Origin: Thiodiazotropha sp050291245
Lineage (GTDB): Bacteria; Pseudomonadota; Gammaproteobacteria; Chromatiales; Chromatiaceae
NCBI GenBank assembly: GCA_050291245.1
Contig: JBNKJP010000033.1
Span: 1-64,000 of the forward strand
Direction: 5' to 3'
Length of the DNA: 64,000 nt
The position numbers were made by a program, and so were the translations under genes. Position 1 is the first letter of the stretch; each line of letters begins with the position of its first letter. Shown here piece after piece: positions 44,873 through 53,099 of the stretch. Under the pieces are notes generated by a model that saw nothing but the letters and a program-made list of their open reading frames with translations, was not told the DNA's origin and searched no databases.

Positions 44873-47539
44873 TTATTTCTCGGTCGATGACGCATCCGGC
44901 AATTCCCCCAGGGGTGGCGACTCCCGCCGCTTGTTATCCATGACCTCCACCATCTCCCCCATCGGCCCAACAATGGATGCCGGCAGTTTTGGAAAGGCAC
45001 TGATCAGGGAAACCAGCACCGAGGCAATGTAAGGGATTGCCTGCAACACCAGTACCAGAGTCCAGATCCTTGCGTCGGGCAGTTCCGCCGCCTGTTGCCA
45101 AGCGATGGCGCCCGCCGAGAGCAACAGGGCCAGCATCATCAGGAGTTCCTCCCGAGCATCCTGCAAAGCACGTAACACACCCGTATGGCCCGCCTGTTTG
45201 GGAGTCCTGAAAAACGGTAACCCCCGGGTCCAGACCCCCTGCATTATGGCCAGCGCAATGGTATGCGAGAGGGCCAGACCAGCTAGGGCCGCGGCGATAC
45301 TCTGCCTGACCGTGGCCTCGACCCGGCGCCGGTAAAGGAAAAACATCTTTAACAGCTTGAACACAAACAGGGTCATGGGCAGAACCGCGAACAGAGGTAG
45401 CGGCGCGGTGAACTGGATTGGCCAGAGCAGCATCGAGGCGGACCAGGCAATCGCGGCGATATTGAAAAACAGATTGAAACTGTCCGCGAACCAGGGCAAC
45501 CAACCGGCGATGAAATGGTATCTTTGCCCCGTATTCAGTTTGTTGCGACGGGCGGCGAACAGACTGCCGAGATGCTGCTTGATAATCTGCACCGCACCAT
45601 AGGCCCAGCGAAAACGCTGTTTTTTGAAATCGATGAAGGTATCCGGCATCAATCCCTTGCCATAGCTTCTGGGAATATAGACCGCTTCGTAACCTTGCTC
45701 GAACACCCGCAGACCCAACTCGGCATCTTCGGTGATACACCAATCCCCCCAGCCGCCGACCTCCTCCAGTACCTTACGTCTGACCATGGTCATGGTGCCG
45801 TGCTGAATGATCGCGTTACGTTCATTGCGAGTCATCATGCCGATATGAAAAAAGCCCCGATATTCGGCGAGACACATCGCTTTGAAACAACTTTCGCCAC
45901 CGTCCCGATAATCCTGAGGGGATTGCACAATGGCAATTTCCGGTCGCTGAAACTGCGGCACCAGATCCTTCAACCAGCCCGGGTCCACCTGGTAGTCGCT
46001 GTCGATCACGGCGATCACCTCGACCTCGGAATGGGTCTCCTGAAGGGTAAAATTGAGCGCGCCGGCCTTGAATCCCGCCAACGGGGCACGGTGAAAAAAA
46101 CGGAATCGCTCGCCCAGCAAGGCGCAGTGGCGTTCGACCGGCTGCCAGATTTCAGGATCCCGGGTGTTGTTGTCGATCACCAGGACCTCGAAATTCGGAT
46201 AGTCGAGTTTCGCCAGCGCGTCGAGGGTTTCGATCAGCATTTCAGGGGGTTCGTTATAAGCAGGGACGTGGATCGACACCATGGGTGTCTCCCGCTCCAC
46301 GCTGTCATCCGTGGCCAGGGGTTTGCGCCGCCAGTTACGCAACCACAAGGCCTCCGCCCACTCATGGGCCTCGGCGAACAGCACCACCAGCACGCCCAGC
46401 ATACCGATGAACAGCAGCACTCCGACCAACACGGTCGAAAAAGTCATATATTGTCTTGTGTAGTCGTAGAATAACCACACCGATCCGGTGGCCGCGCCAT
46501 AGGCGACCAGGGCCAGGAAGCCGCGCCCCAGAGATCCCAGCCCCTCACTGTCACGAAACAGCAGGATCAGCGCCAACACGCCAAACAGGATAGAGATCGC
46601 CGCCAGTTCGCGCCAATGGGGAATGGTTACCACCGGTTCGGTAAAGGTGAACTTGGCCTGTCGTTTTACATCATAGACCCCCCAGTAGGTCCCCACCCCG
46701 CTCTCCTGACGCATCTTCCAGGGCTGATCGAAGGCCTCCATGACATAGTAGGTATAGCCGCGGAGTTCGGCCTGTTCGAGAAAACGCCGCAGAAAACTGG
46801 CCTGGTTCGCCTGGGACGGGGTCGCCTGTTGATAGGGACGGCCGTTGCTCGGCCAGCCGACCTCTGCGATCACGATGGGCTTCCCCGGAAAAGTGGCCTG
46901 CAGCTTGTCGTAAATCTCGATCGCGAACTCTACCGCGTTGTCGATGGACTGCCCCTCCCAGTACGGCAGTATGTGGGCGGCGATGTAATCCACATGTTCC
47001 GCCAGTTCGGGGTGTTTGATCCAGATATGCCAGGGCTCGGCCAGACTGACCGGAGTCCAGACCCGTTTCTTCACATACTTGAGATTCGCGATTGCCTCAT
47101 CGACAGTGACTTCGTTGCGGAAAATCGCCTCATTGCCCACGATCACACGCACGATGTTCTTATAGTTGTGCCGGGCCAGATAGATCAGGGTATCCATTTC
47201 CTGCTTGTCCGCTTCGGGATCGCCGCTGATCCAGGCACCCAGAGCCACATTGAGACCATGTTTTTCCGCCAGACGCGGGATCTCCCGGTAGCTGTTGCCG
47301 ACCGAGTAGGTGCGCACGGCATAGGTCTTGTCCGCAAGCAGGGCCAGATCTTCATCGATCTGGGCCTCACTGGGATAGATACCCTGGCTGGGATCCTGGC
47401 CTTCGCGTACCGGGGAGAATGAAAAACCCTTGATCTGCTTTGGCCAGGGCGGCTCATTGGCCACCCCGCCCAGCAGGTTCCAGATCATCAGGGTAAACAG
47501 GGCAATCGCCAGGGCAATGACCAGATTGGGACGCAGCAT
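44873..47539 (-). CDS. GH17-GT2 fusion, NdvB-type beta-glucan synthase/transglycosylase
   Basis: 888 residues. After an N-terminal membrane anchor, residues about 38-310 form a GH17-type barrel (RVIVGNEAIFR with a catalytic Glu, IVIAEVGWPSNG with the second Glu). Two to three membrane helices lead to a family 2 glycosyltransferase (about 420-680): VSIHVPAYNEPPEMLIETL, VIDSDYQVD (D-x-D), TEDAELGLR and KKQRFRWAYG (Q-x-x-R-W). Four to five helices follow. This matches NdvB of Pseudomonas and relatives, which build beta-1,3/1,6 glucans from UDP-glucose while the GH17 part rearranges or branches them in the periplasm. Such glucans serve osmoprotection, biofilm tolerance and symbiosis. Confidence 0.85.
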   Translation of the reverse strand: MLRPNLVIALAIALFTLMIWNLLGGVANEPPWPKQIKGFSFSPVREGQDPSQGIYPSEAQIDEDLALLADKTYAVRTYSVGNSYREIPRLAEKHGLNVALGAWISGDPEADKQEMDTLIYLARHNYKNIVRVIVGNEAIFRNEVTVDEAIANLKYVKKRVWTPVSLAEPWHIWIKHPELAEHVDYIAAHILPYWEGQSIDNAVEFAIEIYDKLQATFPGKPIVIAEVGWPSNGRPYQQATPSQANQASFLRRFLEQAELRGYTYYVMEAFDQPWKMRQESGVGTYWGVYDVKRQAKFTFTEPVVTIPHWRELAAISILFGVLALILLFRDSEGLGSLGRGFLALVAYGAATGSVWLFYDYTRQYMTFSTVLVGVLLFIGMLGVLVVLFAEAHEWAEALWLRNWRRKPLATDDSVERETPMVSIHVPAYNEPPEMLIETLDALAKLDYPNFEVLVIDNNTRDPEIWQPVERHCALLGERFRFFHRAPLAGFKAGALNFTLQETHSEVEVIAVIDSDYQVDPGWLKDLVPQFQRPEIAIVQSPQDYRDGGESCFKAMCLAEYRGFFHIGMMTRNERNAIIQHGTMTMVRRKVLEEVGGWGDWCITEDAELGLRVFEQGYEAVYIPRSYGKGLMPDTFIDFKKQRFRWAYGAVQIIKQHLGSLFAARRNKLNTGQRYHFIAGWLPWFADSFNLFFNIAAIAWSASMLLWPIQFTAPLPLFAVLPMTLFVFKLLKMFFLYRRRVEATVRQSIAAALAGLALSHTIALAIMQGVWTRGLPFFRTPKQAGHTGVLRALQDAREELLMMLALLLSAGAIAWQQAAELPDARIWTLVLVLQAIPYIASVLVSLISAFPKLPASIVGPMGEMVEVMDNKRRESPPLGELPDASSTEK

Positions 47540-47986
47540 ATGCTCAGCCGAAACGTAAAGAACCTAGCATATTAAACACTTCGGCTGGGTAGGGCTGTGA
47601 TCGGACGCCGGTTTCGCGACAGATTTCCGAATCAAGGGTAGGCAAATCGGCAAAACACCCCGAAACCGAATGGCACTTACTTAAGGCAAAGCTCTCGGTT
47701 TTCGTCATTCCGGCGAATGCCGGAGAAGTGGTGCATGGATGCACCGTTTACGGATCCAAGGACGAAATCCAGGAATTGCGCACCGTCAGGCATTCTGGAT
47801 CCCGGCATCCGCCGGGATGACCGTGGTTTTTTGGCTTAAGTAAGTGCCATTCACCCCGAAACCCTGTGAGCAATAGCACTTGATCGTTGGATGAATCGAG
47901 CTATAGTACCTATATGGAGTTTTATTGGCATATAAATATAATTAATGCCATTGCTCGTCAGATTCTTTCTACCAAGGAGACCAACC
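47540..47986. repeat. intergenic region with REP-like composite repeat
   Basis: 447 bp without a supported gene. It contains TCATTCCGGCGAATGCCGG (47705-47724) and a GGATCCCGGCATCCGCCGGGA palindrome (47797-47818). The stretch 47727-47842 resembles 63895-64000, including GGATGCAC, CGGATC, GGCATTCTGGATCCCG and GATGACNGTG. The right end (47880-47986) is AT-rich and likely holds the promoter of the DsrC-like gene. Confidence 0.65.
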
Positions 47987-48331
47987 ATGAGTCATATCAC
48001 CACGCAACCACACCTGACAGGCAAGGGAAATATTCCGTTGCAGTTCGATGAAGACGGATTTCTGATCAATGGCGAGGCCTGGACCCGGGAAACCGCCAGA
48101 CTGCTTGCGGAAATGGACGGGATCGGCGTCTTGAGCCCGGATCATTGGTCCGTGATTCTCTATCTTCGGGAGAAACACATGGAATCTGGCGGACTGCCGG
48201 TGATGTCACATATCTGCCGGATCATGCACCTGGGCAAACATGGTGTCGAACGCCTGTTTGGCGGTTGCCGCGAGGCCTGGCGAATCGCCGGACTGCCCCA
48301 TCCCGGCGAGGAGGCCAAGAACTACATGTGA
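47987..48331 (+). CDS. DsrC/TusE-family protein lacking the conserved cysteines (RspA-like)
   Basis: 114 residues from ATG 47987 with AAGGAG upstream. It follows the DsrC/TusE fold pattern: FDEDGFLINGEAWTRETARLLAEMDGI, LSPDHWSVILYLREKHMESG, and a C-terminal RIAGLPHPG. In DsrC the C-terminal arm carries two redox cysteines (A-C-K-I-A-G-L-P and a penultimate Cys); TusE keeps only the last. Here those positions are Trp and a Glu-rich tail, so neither cysteine is present; the only nearby Cys is in GGCREAW. It therefore cannot act as a sulfur carrier in the usual way and fits the cysteine-less RspA group, suggested to be regulatory. Confidence 0.8.
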   Translation: MSHITTQPHLTGKGNIPLQFDEDGFLINGEAWTRETARLLAEMDGIGVLSPDHWSVILYLREKHMESGGLPVMSHICRIMHLGKHGVERLFGGCREAWRIAGLPHPGEEAKNYM

Positions 48332-48730
48332 GATACCGGCCCGGCCTAAACAAGGGCCGGGCCGCTCAAGGGCCATAGGCAAAGAGAATATCAACCGAAA
48401 TTGAACGCATGATTTGATCGCTTTATCACTCCATTAGCGCATATTTGCGGTAATTGGCGTGTCTTCAACACGTTCCCACGCTCTGTGTGGGAACGCATAT
48501 TAAGCCTGTTGTAACGATCTGCCTTACTGAGTGATCCGAACCCCGGCCAGCATTCCCACCCGGAGCGTGAGAACGAGAACTAATTTGACGAGTTCACCTA
48601 TCTATTGGTGCATATTTGCAATGATTGGCGTGCATTTGCGGCCAATTTTCTTAAACAATAAGTTATTGGATCAATAGCCCTGTTGTTTGCCTGATCGGAC
48701 GGGTCGTGACACTATGTGCTCACACCGCCC
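48332..48730. other. intergenic region containing a REP-like doublet and AT-rich repeats
   Basis: 399 bp without a gene. Besides the doublet at 48468-48580, a word close to CATTAGCGCATATTTGCGGTAATTGGCGTG (seen near 48431 and again near 48604) occurs twice, flanking the doublet. This may be the duplicated target of the insertion. Confidence 0.5.
48468..48580. repeat. REP-like doublet, copy 2 (inverted relative to 21427)
   Basis: GTTCCCACGC-TCTGTGTGGGAACG at the left and a CATTCCCACCC...GTGAGAACG palindrome at the right enclose GCCTGTTGTAACGATC and TTACTGAGTGATCCGAA. Reverse-complemented it aligns with 21427-21533 over its whole length. Imperfect direct repeats outside it (near 48431 and 48604) look like duplicated flanks. 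Confidence 0.75.
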
Positions 48731-49234
48731 ATGATCAAGTCAGAACCACAATCCCAAGCTGTCGCGAAATCCTGGCAATTGCTCAGTCAGGCGGAGTCCG
48801 CGTTCGATCTGCCACACCTCAGACCCGAGATCCGCTTCGATCTGACCGGAAAATCCGCAGGCATGGTGATCTTCGGCCCTGGGAGCCGCTGTGTGATCCG
48901 CTACAATGCCCCCCTGTTGCTCCGCTACGGACAACGTTTCATCGATGAGACCATCCCTCATGAGGTGGCACACATCGTGGCCCGCAGGCGCTTCGGTCAG
49001 AAGATCAAACCTCATGGTCGGGAATGGCGGCAGATCATGGCGTTTTTCCAGGTACCCGCGCGCCGCTGTCACAGCTTTGACACAACCCATTCCACCCGAC
49101 GGCGGATGCGCTATTATGATTACCGTTGCGCCTGCCGCGAACATCGACTCAGCGCGATACGGCACAATCGTATCAGTTCAGGCGTGACCACTTACCAATG
49201 CCGGTTCTGCGGCAATCAGTTGGTCCTTGTGTGA
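48731..49234 (+). CDS. SprT-family zinc metalloprotease-like protein
   Basis: 167 residues from ATG 48731. The zincin motif HEVAH is in ETIPHEVAHIVARRRFG, followed by HGREWRQIM supplying the third ligand region, and a C-terminal zinc ribbon-like C-x-C (YRCACREH) with YQCRFCGNQL. SprT-like domains in eukaryotes (Spartan) degrade DNA-protein crosslinks; the bacterial role is poorly defined. The 3' end overlaps the convergent GIY-YIG gene by 57 bp. Confidence 0.85.
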   Translation: MIKSEPQSQAVAKSWQLLSQAESAFDLPHLRPEIRFDLTGKSAGMVIFGPGSRCVIRYNAPLLLRYGQRFIDETIPHEVAHIVARRRFGQKIKPHGREWRQIMAFFQVPARRCHSFDTTHSTRRRMRYYDYRCACREHRLSAIRHNRISSGVTTYQCRFCGNQLVLV

Positions 49235-49465
49235 TCGGGACATCCGCTTGATGGCATGCTCACGTCGCAAAGCCTGACATCGGTCGCGGCAGCTCTCCAC
49301 GAACACCAACTCTACTGGCCCCCGACCGCGGGTGTATTTGGCGCCCTGTCCCTGATTATGCATCCGCACCCGCCGTGCCACATCCGTGGTGATGCCCGTG
49401 TAAAGCGTCCTGTCCGAGCAGCGTAGAATGTATACGAACCAGCCCGCCGTGATGTCATCGTTCAT
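49178..49465 (-). CDS. UPF0213 GIY-YIG nuclease-superfamily protein
   Basis: 95 residues. GIY-YIG core: WFVYILRCSDRTLYTGITTDVARRVRMHNQGQGAKYTRGRGPVELV, with Y-I-L and Y-T-G-I-T motifs and the Arg of the second helix, ending AIKRMSRSHKDQLI. This is the compact single-domain group (YhbQ-like) linked to DNA repair. Convergent with sprT and overlapping its last 57 bp, so the two proteins share coding DNA on opposite strands. Confidence 0.9.
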   Translation of the reverse strand: MNDDITAGWFVYILRCSDRTLYTGITTDVARRVRMHNQGQGAKYTRGRGPVELVFVESCRDRCQALRREHAIKRMSRSHKDQLIAAEPALVSGHA

Positions 49466-49672
49466 TAAGGTAAACCACTACCCTGTTTAATAGTTTCGCG
49501 ACTTTACAGACCTTGTGCCCAAGGATCACAATGTATTTCGCCGATAATTGTCCAGTAGAGACAATGGCCTGTAAACGACTTGTTGCAGCAACTGAATCAC
49601 TACCAGAACAATATCAGAGACTATGCAGACAACAGGTCACCACGACATTCCACCCCCTGTTTGGAGGAAAAG

Positions 49673-50044
49673 ATGATAGGTAACACCCAGAAGTGGATAG
49701 GAATGGCCGGCGCGATAGGTCTGATCGCCAGCCAGTTTCTCATCGCCCCGGCAGCCATGGCTGCGGACGCGGACAGCCTCGAAGCGGGCAAAGAACTCGC
49801 GTTTGACAGAAAAAAAGGCAACTGCCTCGCCTGCCATTCCATAAAGGACGCCCCCTCACCCGGCAATATCGCGCCGGCCCTGGTCGCCATGAAAACACGC
49901 TTTCCGACAAAAGAGGCGCTCCTCAAACAGGTTTGGGATCCCACGGTAGCCAACCCGGAATCGGCCATGCCGCCCTTCGGCAAACATGAAATTCTCTCCG
50001 AATCGGAGCTGCATAAAGTCGTCGATTACATCTGGTCACTCTGA
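49673..50044 (+). CDS. soxX: thiosulfate-oxidation c-type cytochrome SoxX
   Basis: 123 residues from ATG 49673 (GGAGG seven bases upstream). Signal peptide to about residue 30 (LIAPAAMAADA). A single heme c site, CLACH at 51-55, with a distal Met likely in SAMPPFGKHEILSE. SoxX pairs with SoxA in the periplasm to attach thiosulfate to the carrier SoxYZ through an oxidative disulfide. Length and layout are normal for monoheme SoxX. First gene of a soxX-soxA-soxK-soxL cluster; soxB, soxYZ and soxCD are not in the window. Confidence 0.92.
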   Translation: MIGNTQKWIGMAGAIGLIASQFLIAPAAMAADADSLEAGKELAFDRKKGNCLACHSIKDAPSPGNIAPALVAMKTRFPTKEALLKQVWDPTVANPESAMPPFGKHEILSESELHKVVDYIWSL

Positions 50045-50098
50045 GCAGTGGATCGATCACCCAAACCTGAATGCCATGCATTGCGAGGATTGAACAAC

Positions 50099-50935
50099 AT
50101 GAAACACCTCTTACGTAGCCTGACCCTGCTGATTATCTCCTGTGGTCTGGTGGCTCCCGCTCAAGCGACCACCCCGGAGGAAGACCTCAAGGCCTTCCGT
50201 GACTTCTTCCAAAAACGTTTCCCCAACGTCGAAACCGAGGATTACATCAACGGCGCCTACGCCATCGACCCGGTCGGACGTGAAAACTGGGAAGCCATCG
50301 AAGAGTTCCCCCCCTACGAACCGTTCATCGATGCCGGACGGGAAATATGGGAAAAACCCTTTGCCAACGGCAAGACCTTTAAAGACTGTTTTCCCGACGG
50401 CCCCGCCATTGAAGGCAAGTATCCGCACTGGGACAAAGACAAGGGCATGGTCATGACCCTGCCCTTGGCGCTCAACCAGTGTCTTGAGGCCAATGGTGAA
50501 AAACCCATGAAGTACAAAAAGGGCCCGATCAACGACATCCTCTCCTACATCGCCTTTGAATCCCGCGGGCAGATCACCAACGTGGAGATCCCCAATGATC
50601 CCGCCGCGCTCAAGGCCTACGAGGCGGGTAAAAAGTTCTACTATACCCGCCGGGGTCAGCTGAACTTCTCCTGCGCCAGCTGCCATATGCAGAACGCCGG
50701 CATGATCCTGCGCACCGAAGTGCTCAGCCCGGCCATCGGCCATACCACCCACTTCCCGGTCTACCGTTCCAAGTGGGGTACCGTCGGCACGCTGCATCGC
50801 CGCTTCACGGGCTGCAACAAGCAAGTGCGCGCCAAACCGTTCAAGGCCCAGGGTGATGAGTACCGCAACCTGGAGTACTTCCTGACCTACATGAGTAACG
50901 GTCTGCCATTGAATGGACCGGGCGCCCGAAAATAA
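50099..50935 (+). CDS. soxA: L-cysteine S-thiosulfotransferase subunit SoxA (monoheme type)
   Basis: 278 residues from ATG 50099 with a signal peptide to about residue 23 (APAQAT). One heme site, CASCH at 192-196, with the active-site Cys ligand in RRFTGCNKQV (C239), which carries the persulfide in catalysis. The N-terminal second heme of diheme SoxA is replaced by single cysteines (C97 in FKDCFPDG and C128 in LNQCLE) that probably form a disulfide. Works with SoxX; found between soxX and the SoxXA-binding protein gene. Confidence 0.94.
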   Translation: MKHLLRSLTLLIISCGLVAPAQATTPEEDLKAFRDFFQKRFPNVETEDYINGAYAIDPVGRENWEAIEEFPPYEPFIDAGREIWEKPFANGKTFKDCFPDGPAIEGKYPHWDKDKGMVMTLPLALNQCLEANGEKPMKYKKGPINDILSYIAFESRGQITNVEIPNDPAALKAYEAGKKFYYTRRGQLNFSCASCHMQNAGMILRTEVLSPAIGHTTHFPVYRSKWGTVGTLHRRFTGCNKQVRAKPFKAQGDEYRNLEYFLTYMSNGLPLNGPGARK

Positions 50936-50985
50936 TCCTGGCCCGCTGTTCATTACCTAAGATTTACGTGATCGGAGTTGATACG

Positions 50986-51318
50986 ATGCACAAAAAGATA
51001 ACCCTTTTCTCGACTATGATAATAGCCGGGCTGTTATGTTGCGGCTTCTCGTCAGCCACCCTGGCCGATGACATTTCCGCCGCCAAGGTCCAGCAGCTGA
51101 TCGATGCGGCCGAATCCGCCCGCAAAGAGGCCGCCTCCGTGGGCGGCGAATGGCGTGACACTGGAAAGATGATCAAAGAGTCCAAAGGACTTCTGGAAAA
51201 AGGCGAATATGTGGCAGCCGCGAAGCTCGCCAACAAAGCCGCCAAACAGGGGCGTCTGGGCTACGAACAGGCCAGGTCGCAGAAAGATCTAAAAATGCCC
51301 TCGTACCTGCACTACTAA
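50986..51318 (+). CDS. soxK: SoxXA-binding protein (SoxK)
   Basis: 110 residues from ATG 50986 (GGAG upstream). Signal peptide to about residue 29 (SSATLADD), then a helical mature protein: AAKVQQLIDAAESARKEAASVGGEWRDTGKMIKESKGLLEKGEYVAAAKLANKAAKQGRLGYEQA. This is the pattern of SAXB/SoxK, which binds SoxXA and raises its activity in Thiomicrospira and Allochromatium. Its place right after soxA is the usual one. Confidence 0.85.
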   Translation: MHKKITLFSTMIIAGLLCCGFSSATLADDISAAKVQQLIDAAESARKEAASVGGEWRDTGKMIKESKGLLEKGEYVAAAKLANKAAKQGRLGYEQARSQKDLKMPSYLHY

Positions 51319-51344
51319 GGCTGAGGCCAGAGGAGGAAGACAGA

Positions 51345-52019
51345 ATGAAGTTTGTCAAAGCAATCATGCTGACCACACTGGTGGGCAGTCTCGCGTTCTC
51401 AATGCAGCTCATGGCCGAGGACGGAAATCAGATTACCCCGGGCCTGCAATCGGTGGAAGTGACCCATGCGGGTAAAAAAGTCGTGATCACCCGTGAAGCA
51501 GAGAAAGGCGCGCATATCCCGGAGGCCTTCGCAAAAACCTCACGCCACTGCCCACCTTTCTGCATCCAGCCTGCCGTAGTGGCACCGGGCGTCGAAACCG
51601 TAGGTGAACTGGAGGTACTGGGCTACCTGCAGCGTGTTGGCAACGGTGATCGCAAGGTCCTTGTGATCGATTCACGGACTCCGGACTGGATCATTCGCGG
51701 CACCATTCCCGGTTCCGTGAACATCCCCTGGAACAAGATCAACGTGGACATGCAGGGCACCTTCGAATCCACCGCGGAAGCCGAAGGCATACACGACATC
51801 CTGGTCGACCAGATGGGTGTTCAGGATGTGAACGGAACGCTCGATTTCCGTAATGCGAAAACCCTGGTCCTGTTCTGCAACGGCAGCTGGTGCCCCCAGT
51901 CTTCGATCAACATCAAGACCCTGCTCAAACTGGGCTATCCCGCTTATAAACTGAAATGGTATCGCGGCGGCATGCAGGATTGGGTCAGCCTGGGTCTCAC
52001 CACCGTCAATCATGATTAG
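51345..52019 (+). CDS. soxL: periplasmic rhodanese-like protein SoxL
   Basis: 224 residues with an N-terminal signal peptide (to about residue 25, LMAEDG). The N-terminal part carries HCPPFC; the rhodanese domain covers about 85-220 with VLVIDSRTPDWIIRGTIPGSVNIPWNKI and the active-site loop FCNGSWCPQSS, which has two cysteines. In Allochromatium soxXAKL encodes a similar rhodanese needed for full thiosulfate use. Probably handles sulfane sulfur released around SoxXA. A strong terminator follows 61 bp downstream. Confidence 0.88.
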   Translation: MKFVKAIMLTTLVGSLAFSMQLMAEDGNQITPGLQSVEVTHAGKKVVITREAEKGAHIPEAFAKTSRHCPPFCIQPAVVAPGVETVGELEVLGYLQRVGNGDRKVLVIDSRTPDWIIRGTIPGSVNIPWNKINVDMQGTFESTAEAEGIHDILVDQMGVQDVNGTLDFRNAKTLVLFCNGSWCPQSSINIKTLLKLGYPAYKLKWYRGGMQDWVSLGLTTVNHD

Positions 52020-52080
52020 TTGAAAGGTACGAGTCCTTTCACTCTGCCTGAATACTGAAACGGTATTCAAGCCATCCCCA

Positions 52081-52108
52081 AGGGTTGCCGATTCCGGCAA
52101 CCCTTTTT
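52081..52108 (+). terminator. intrinsic terminator of the sox cluster
   Basis: AGGGTTGCCG-attc-CGGCAACCCT is a perfect ten-base stem with a four-base loop, followed by a T-run. It ends the soxXAKL transcript on the plus strand. Confidence 0.92.
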
Positions 52109-52157
52109 TATTTGCTATCCCACTTCTCTAGCACTAGACGAAGGAGCTGTGGGAAAG

Positions 52158-52496
52158 ATGAACCGAGATCAACCCTCGCATCTCCTGTCATTCGTTGGTA
52201 ATCCACCTCAAGAGATGCCCAAGGAACTACCCTTTAAACTCACGGATTATCTGGCACTGGTTGACTGGACCGGCCGAATCATTCGCGAAGACAAGCGTGG
52301 TCACATTGAGCAGGATCTGCCCCCGATACTTGAACGCCTACAGATCGATCCTAAACACTGGCTGTTTATGACCTATCACTTCGAAAGCCAATTCAAGGGT
52401 TTGGTCGGTGCGGCCTATACCCTGAAACAGGCTTGTCAGAGCCTCGGATATCAACGCAGCCCAGGTCTGGCGGCCTGTAAACTGCTGCTGACGTAG
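52158..52496 (+). pseudogene. C-terminal fragment of a REP-associated (Y1) transposase
   Basis: About 112 residues matching the end of ~320-residue Y1 (IS200-like, RAYT-type) transposases: LLSFVGNPPQEMPKELPFKLTDYLALVDWTGR, LPPILERLQIDPKHWL, HFESQFKGLVGAAYTLKQAC. The N-terminal catalytic half with the HUH motif and nucleophilic Tyr is absent, so it should be inactive. The last ~40 codons and about 300 bp of the following DNA are repeated at 56345-56690. It follows the sox terminator and marks the left border of the toxin island. Confidence 0.75.
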
Positions 52497-52722
52497 AAAG
52501 CCTGCTTCATCCCTATTGGAAATACCGTGATTCTGTGAGTACAGAGAAGCTTCTGCGCTCGGTGTTTCGGATATACGCCAGAATCCCCAGATTTTAAGCT
52601 CCGTTGAGCATAAAACGACACCAACAACTCTTGTTCAGACAGAATCCGTTAACCAAATCCACTTTTGATGTATTTTTTGTTGGCGAATCCGGTTTTCTTA
52701 ATAATGGCTGTCCATGTAGTTG
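52374..52722. repeat. direct repeat, left copy (transposase 3' end plus downstream DNA)
   Basis: Similar to 56345-56690 at roughly 80-90%: the end of the transposase fragment, then words such as CTCTGCGCTCGG, ATACGCCAGAATCC, TTTTAAGCTC, TTGAGCATAAA and AATCCACTTTT in the same order. The two copies bracket the first toxin module, its displaced neighbour and the integrase-core transposase. Confidence 0.75.
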
Positions 52723-52766
52723 CTAATAATGGCTGTCCATGTAGTTGATGGCTGTCCATGTAGTTG
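52700..52766. repeat. three tandem copies of ATGGCTGTCCATGTAGTTG
   Basis: Units at about 52700-52724, 52725-52747 and 52748-52766; the first two also share AATA before and the third is shorter. A fourth copy (TGGCTGTCCATGTAGTTC) lies near 56683. The array truncates the papain-fold toxin frame on the minus strand. The form resembles stacked ends of an insertion sequence or a slipped terminal repeat. Confidence 0.8.
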
Positions 52767-53099
52767 TACGAACCACACCTACTGACCCATTTCCTGCTTC
52801 AAGCATTCGCACCCTAACTTCTGCTGCTGTTGTCGGCGGCTGGAAACCGAATGGAGCCGACGGAAGCAAGTCGTTTGGCGCGCCGTACTGGCCACCAGAG
52901 GGATTAGCAACCGCATATGGATCAGTGCCGAGCAACCGTTGTTGTGTAGAATTTGCGCAGGATATGCAGTTTGTATTAACCCCAGGTGGAGCGTCGGGGA
53001 CGTAATGCGGATTTATTCCAGCCAACTCAGGAAACTCGTCGGCTAGTGGCCTCATATCGTCATAAATATGATCAGCTGCACTACCAAATTTGTTTGGAC
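52723..53099 (-). pseudogene. displaced, truncated papain-fold (glutamine deamidase-like) toxin module
   Basis: On the minus strand this reads I-G-P-N-K-F-G-S-A-A-D-H-I-Y-D-D then MRPLADEFPELAGINPHY and NTNCISCANSTQQRLLG. The N-C-x-x-C segment with its preceding N-P-x-Y matches the catalytic Cys region of papain-fold toxin 1 domains of polymorphic toxins. The frame begins right at the stop codon of the preceding immunity gene with the same Gly-Pro-Asn motif that opens the active toxin tips. It ends in the tandem repeats at 52700-52766, before the catalytic His region, so it is truncated. No start codon of its own is needed if it is a displaced toxin tip. Confidence 0.65.

Noticed and set aside
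47544..47744. Minus-strand 66-codon frame upstream of the glucan synthase
   Set aside because: It is encoded by dispersed repeat DNA (CATTCCGGCGAATGCCGG), a common source of false genes.
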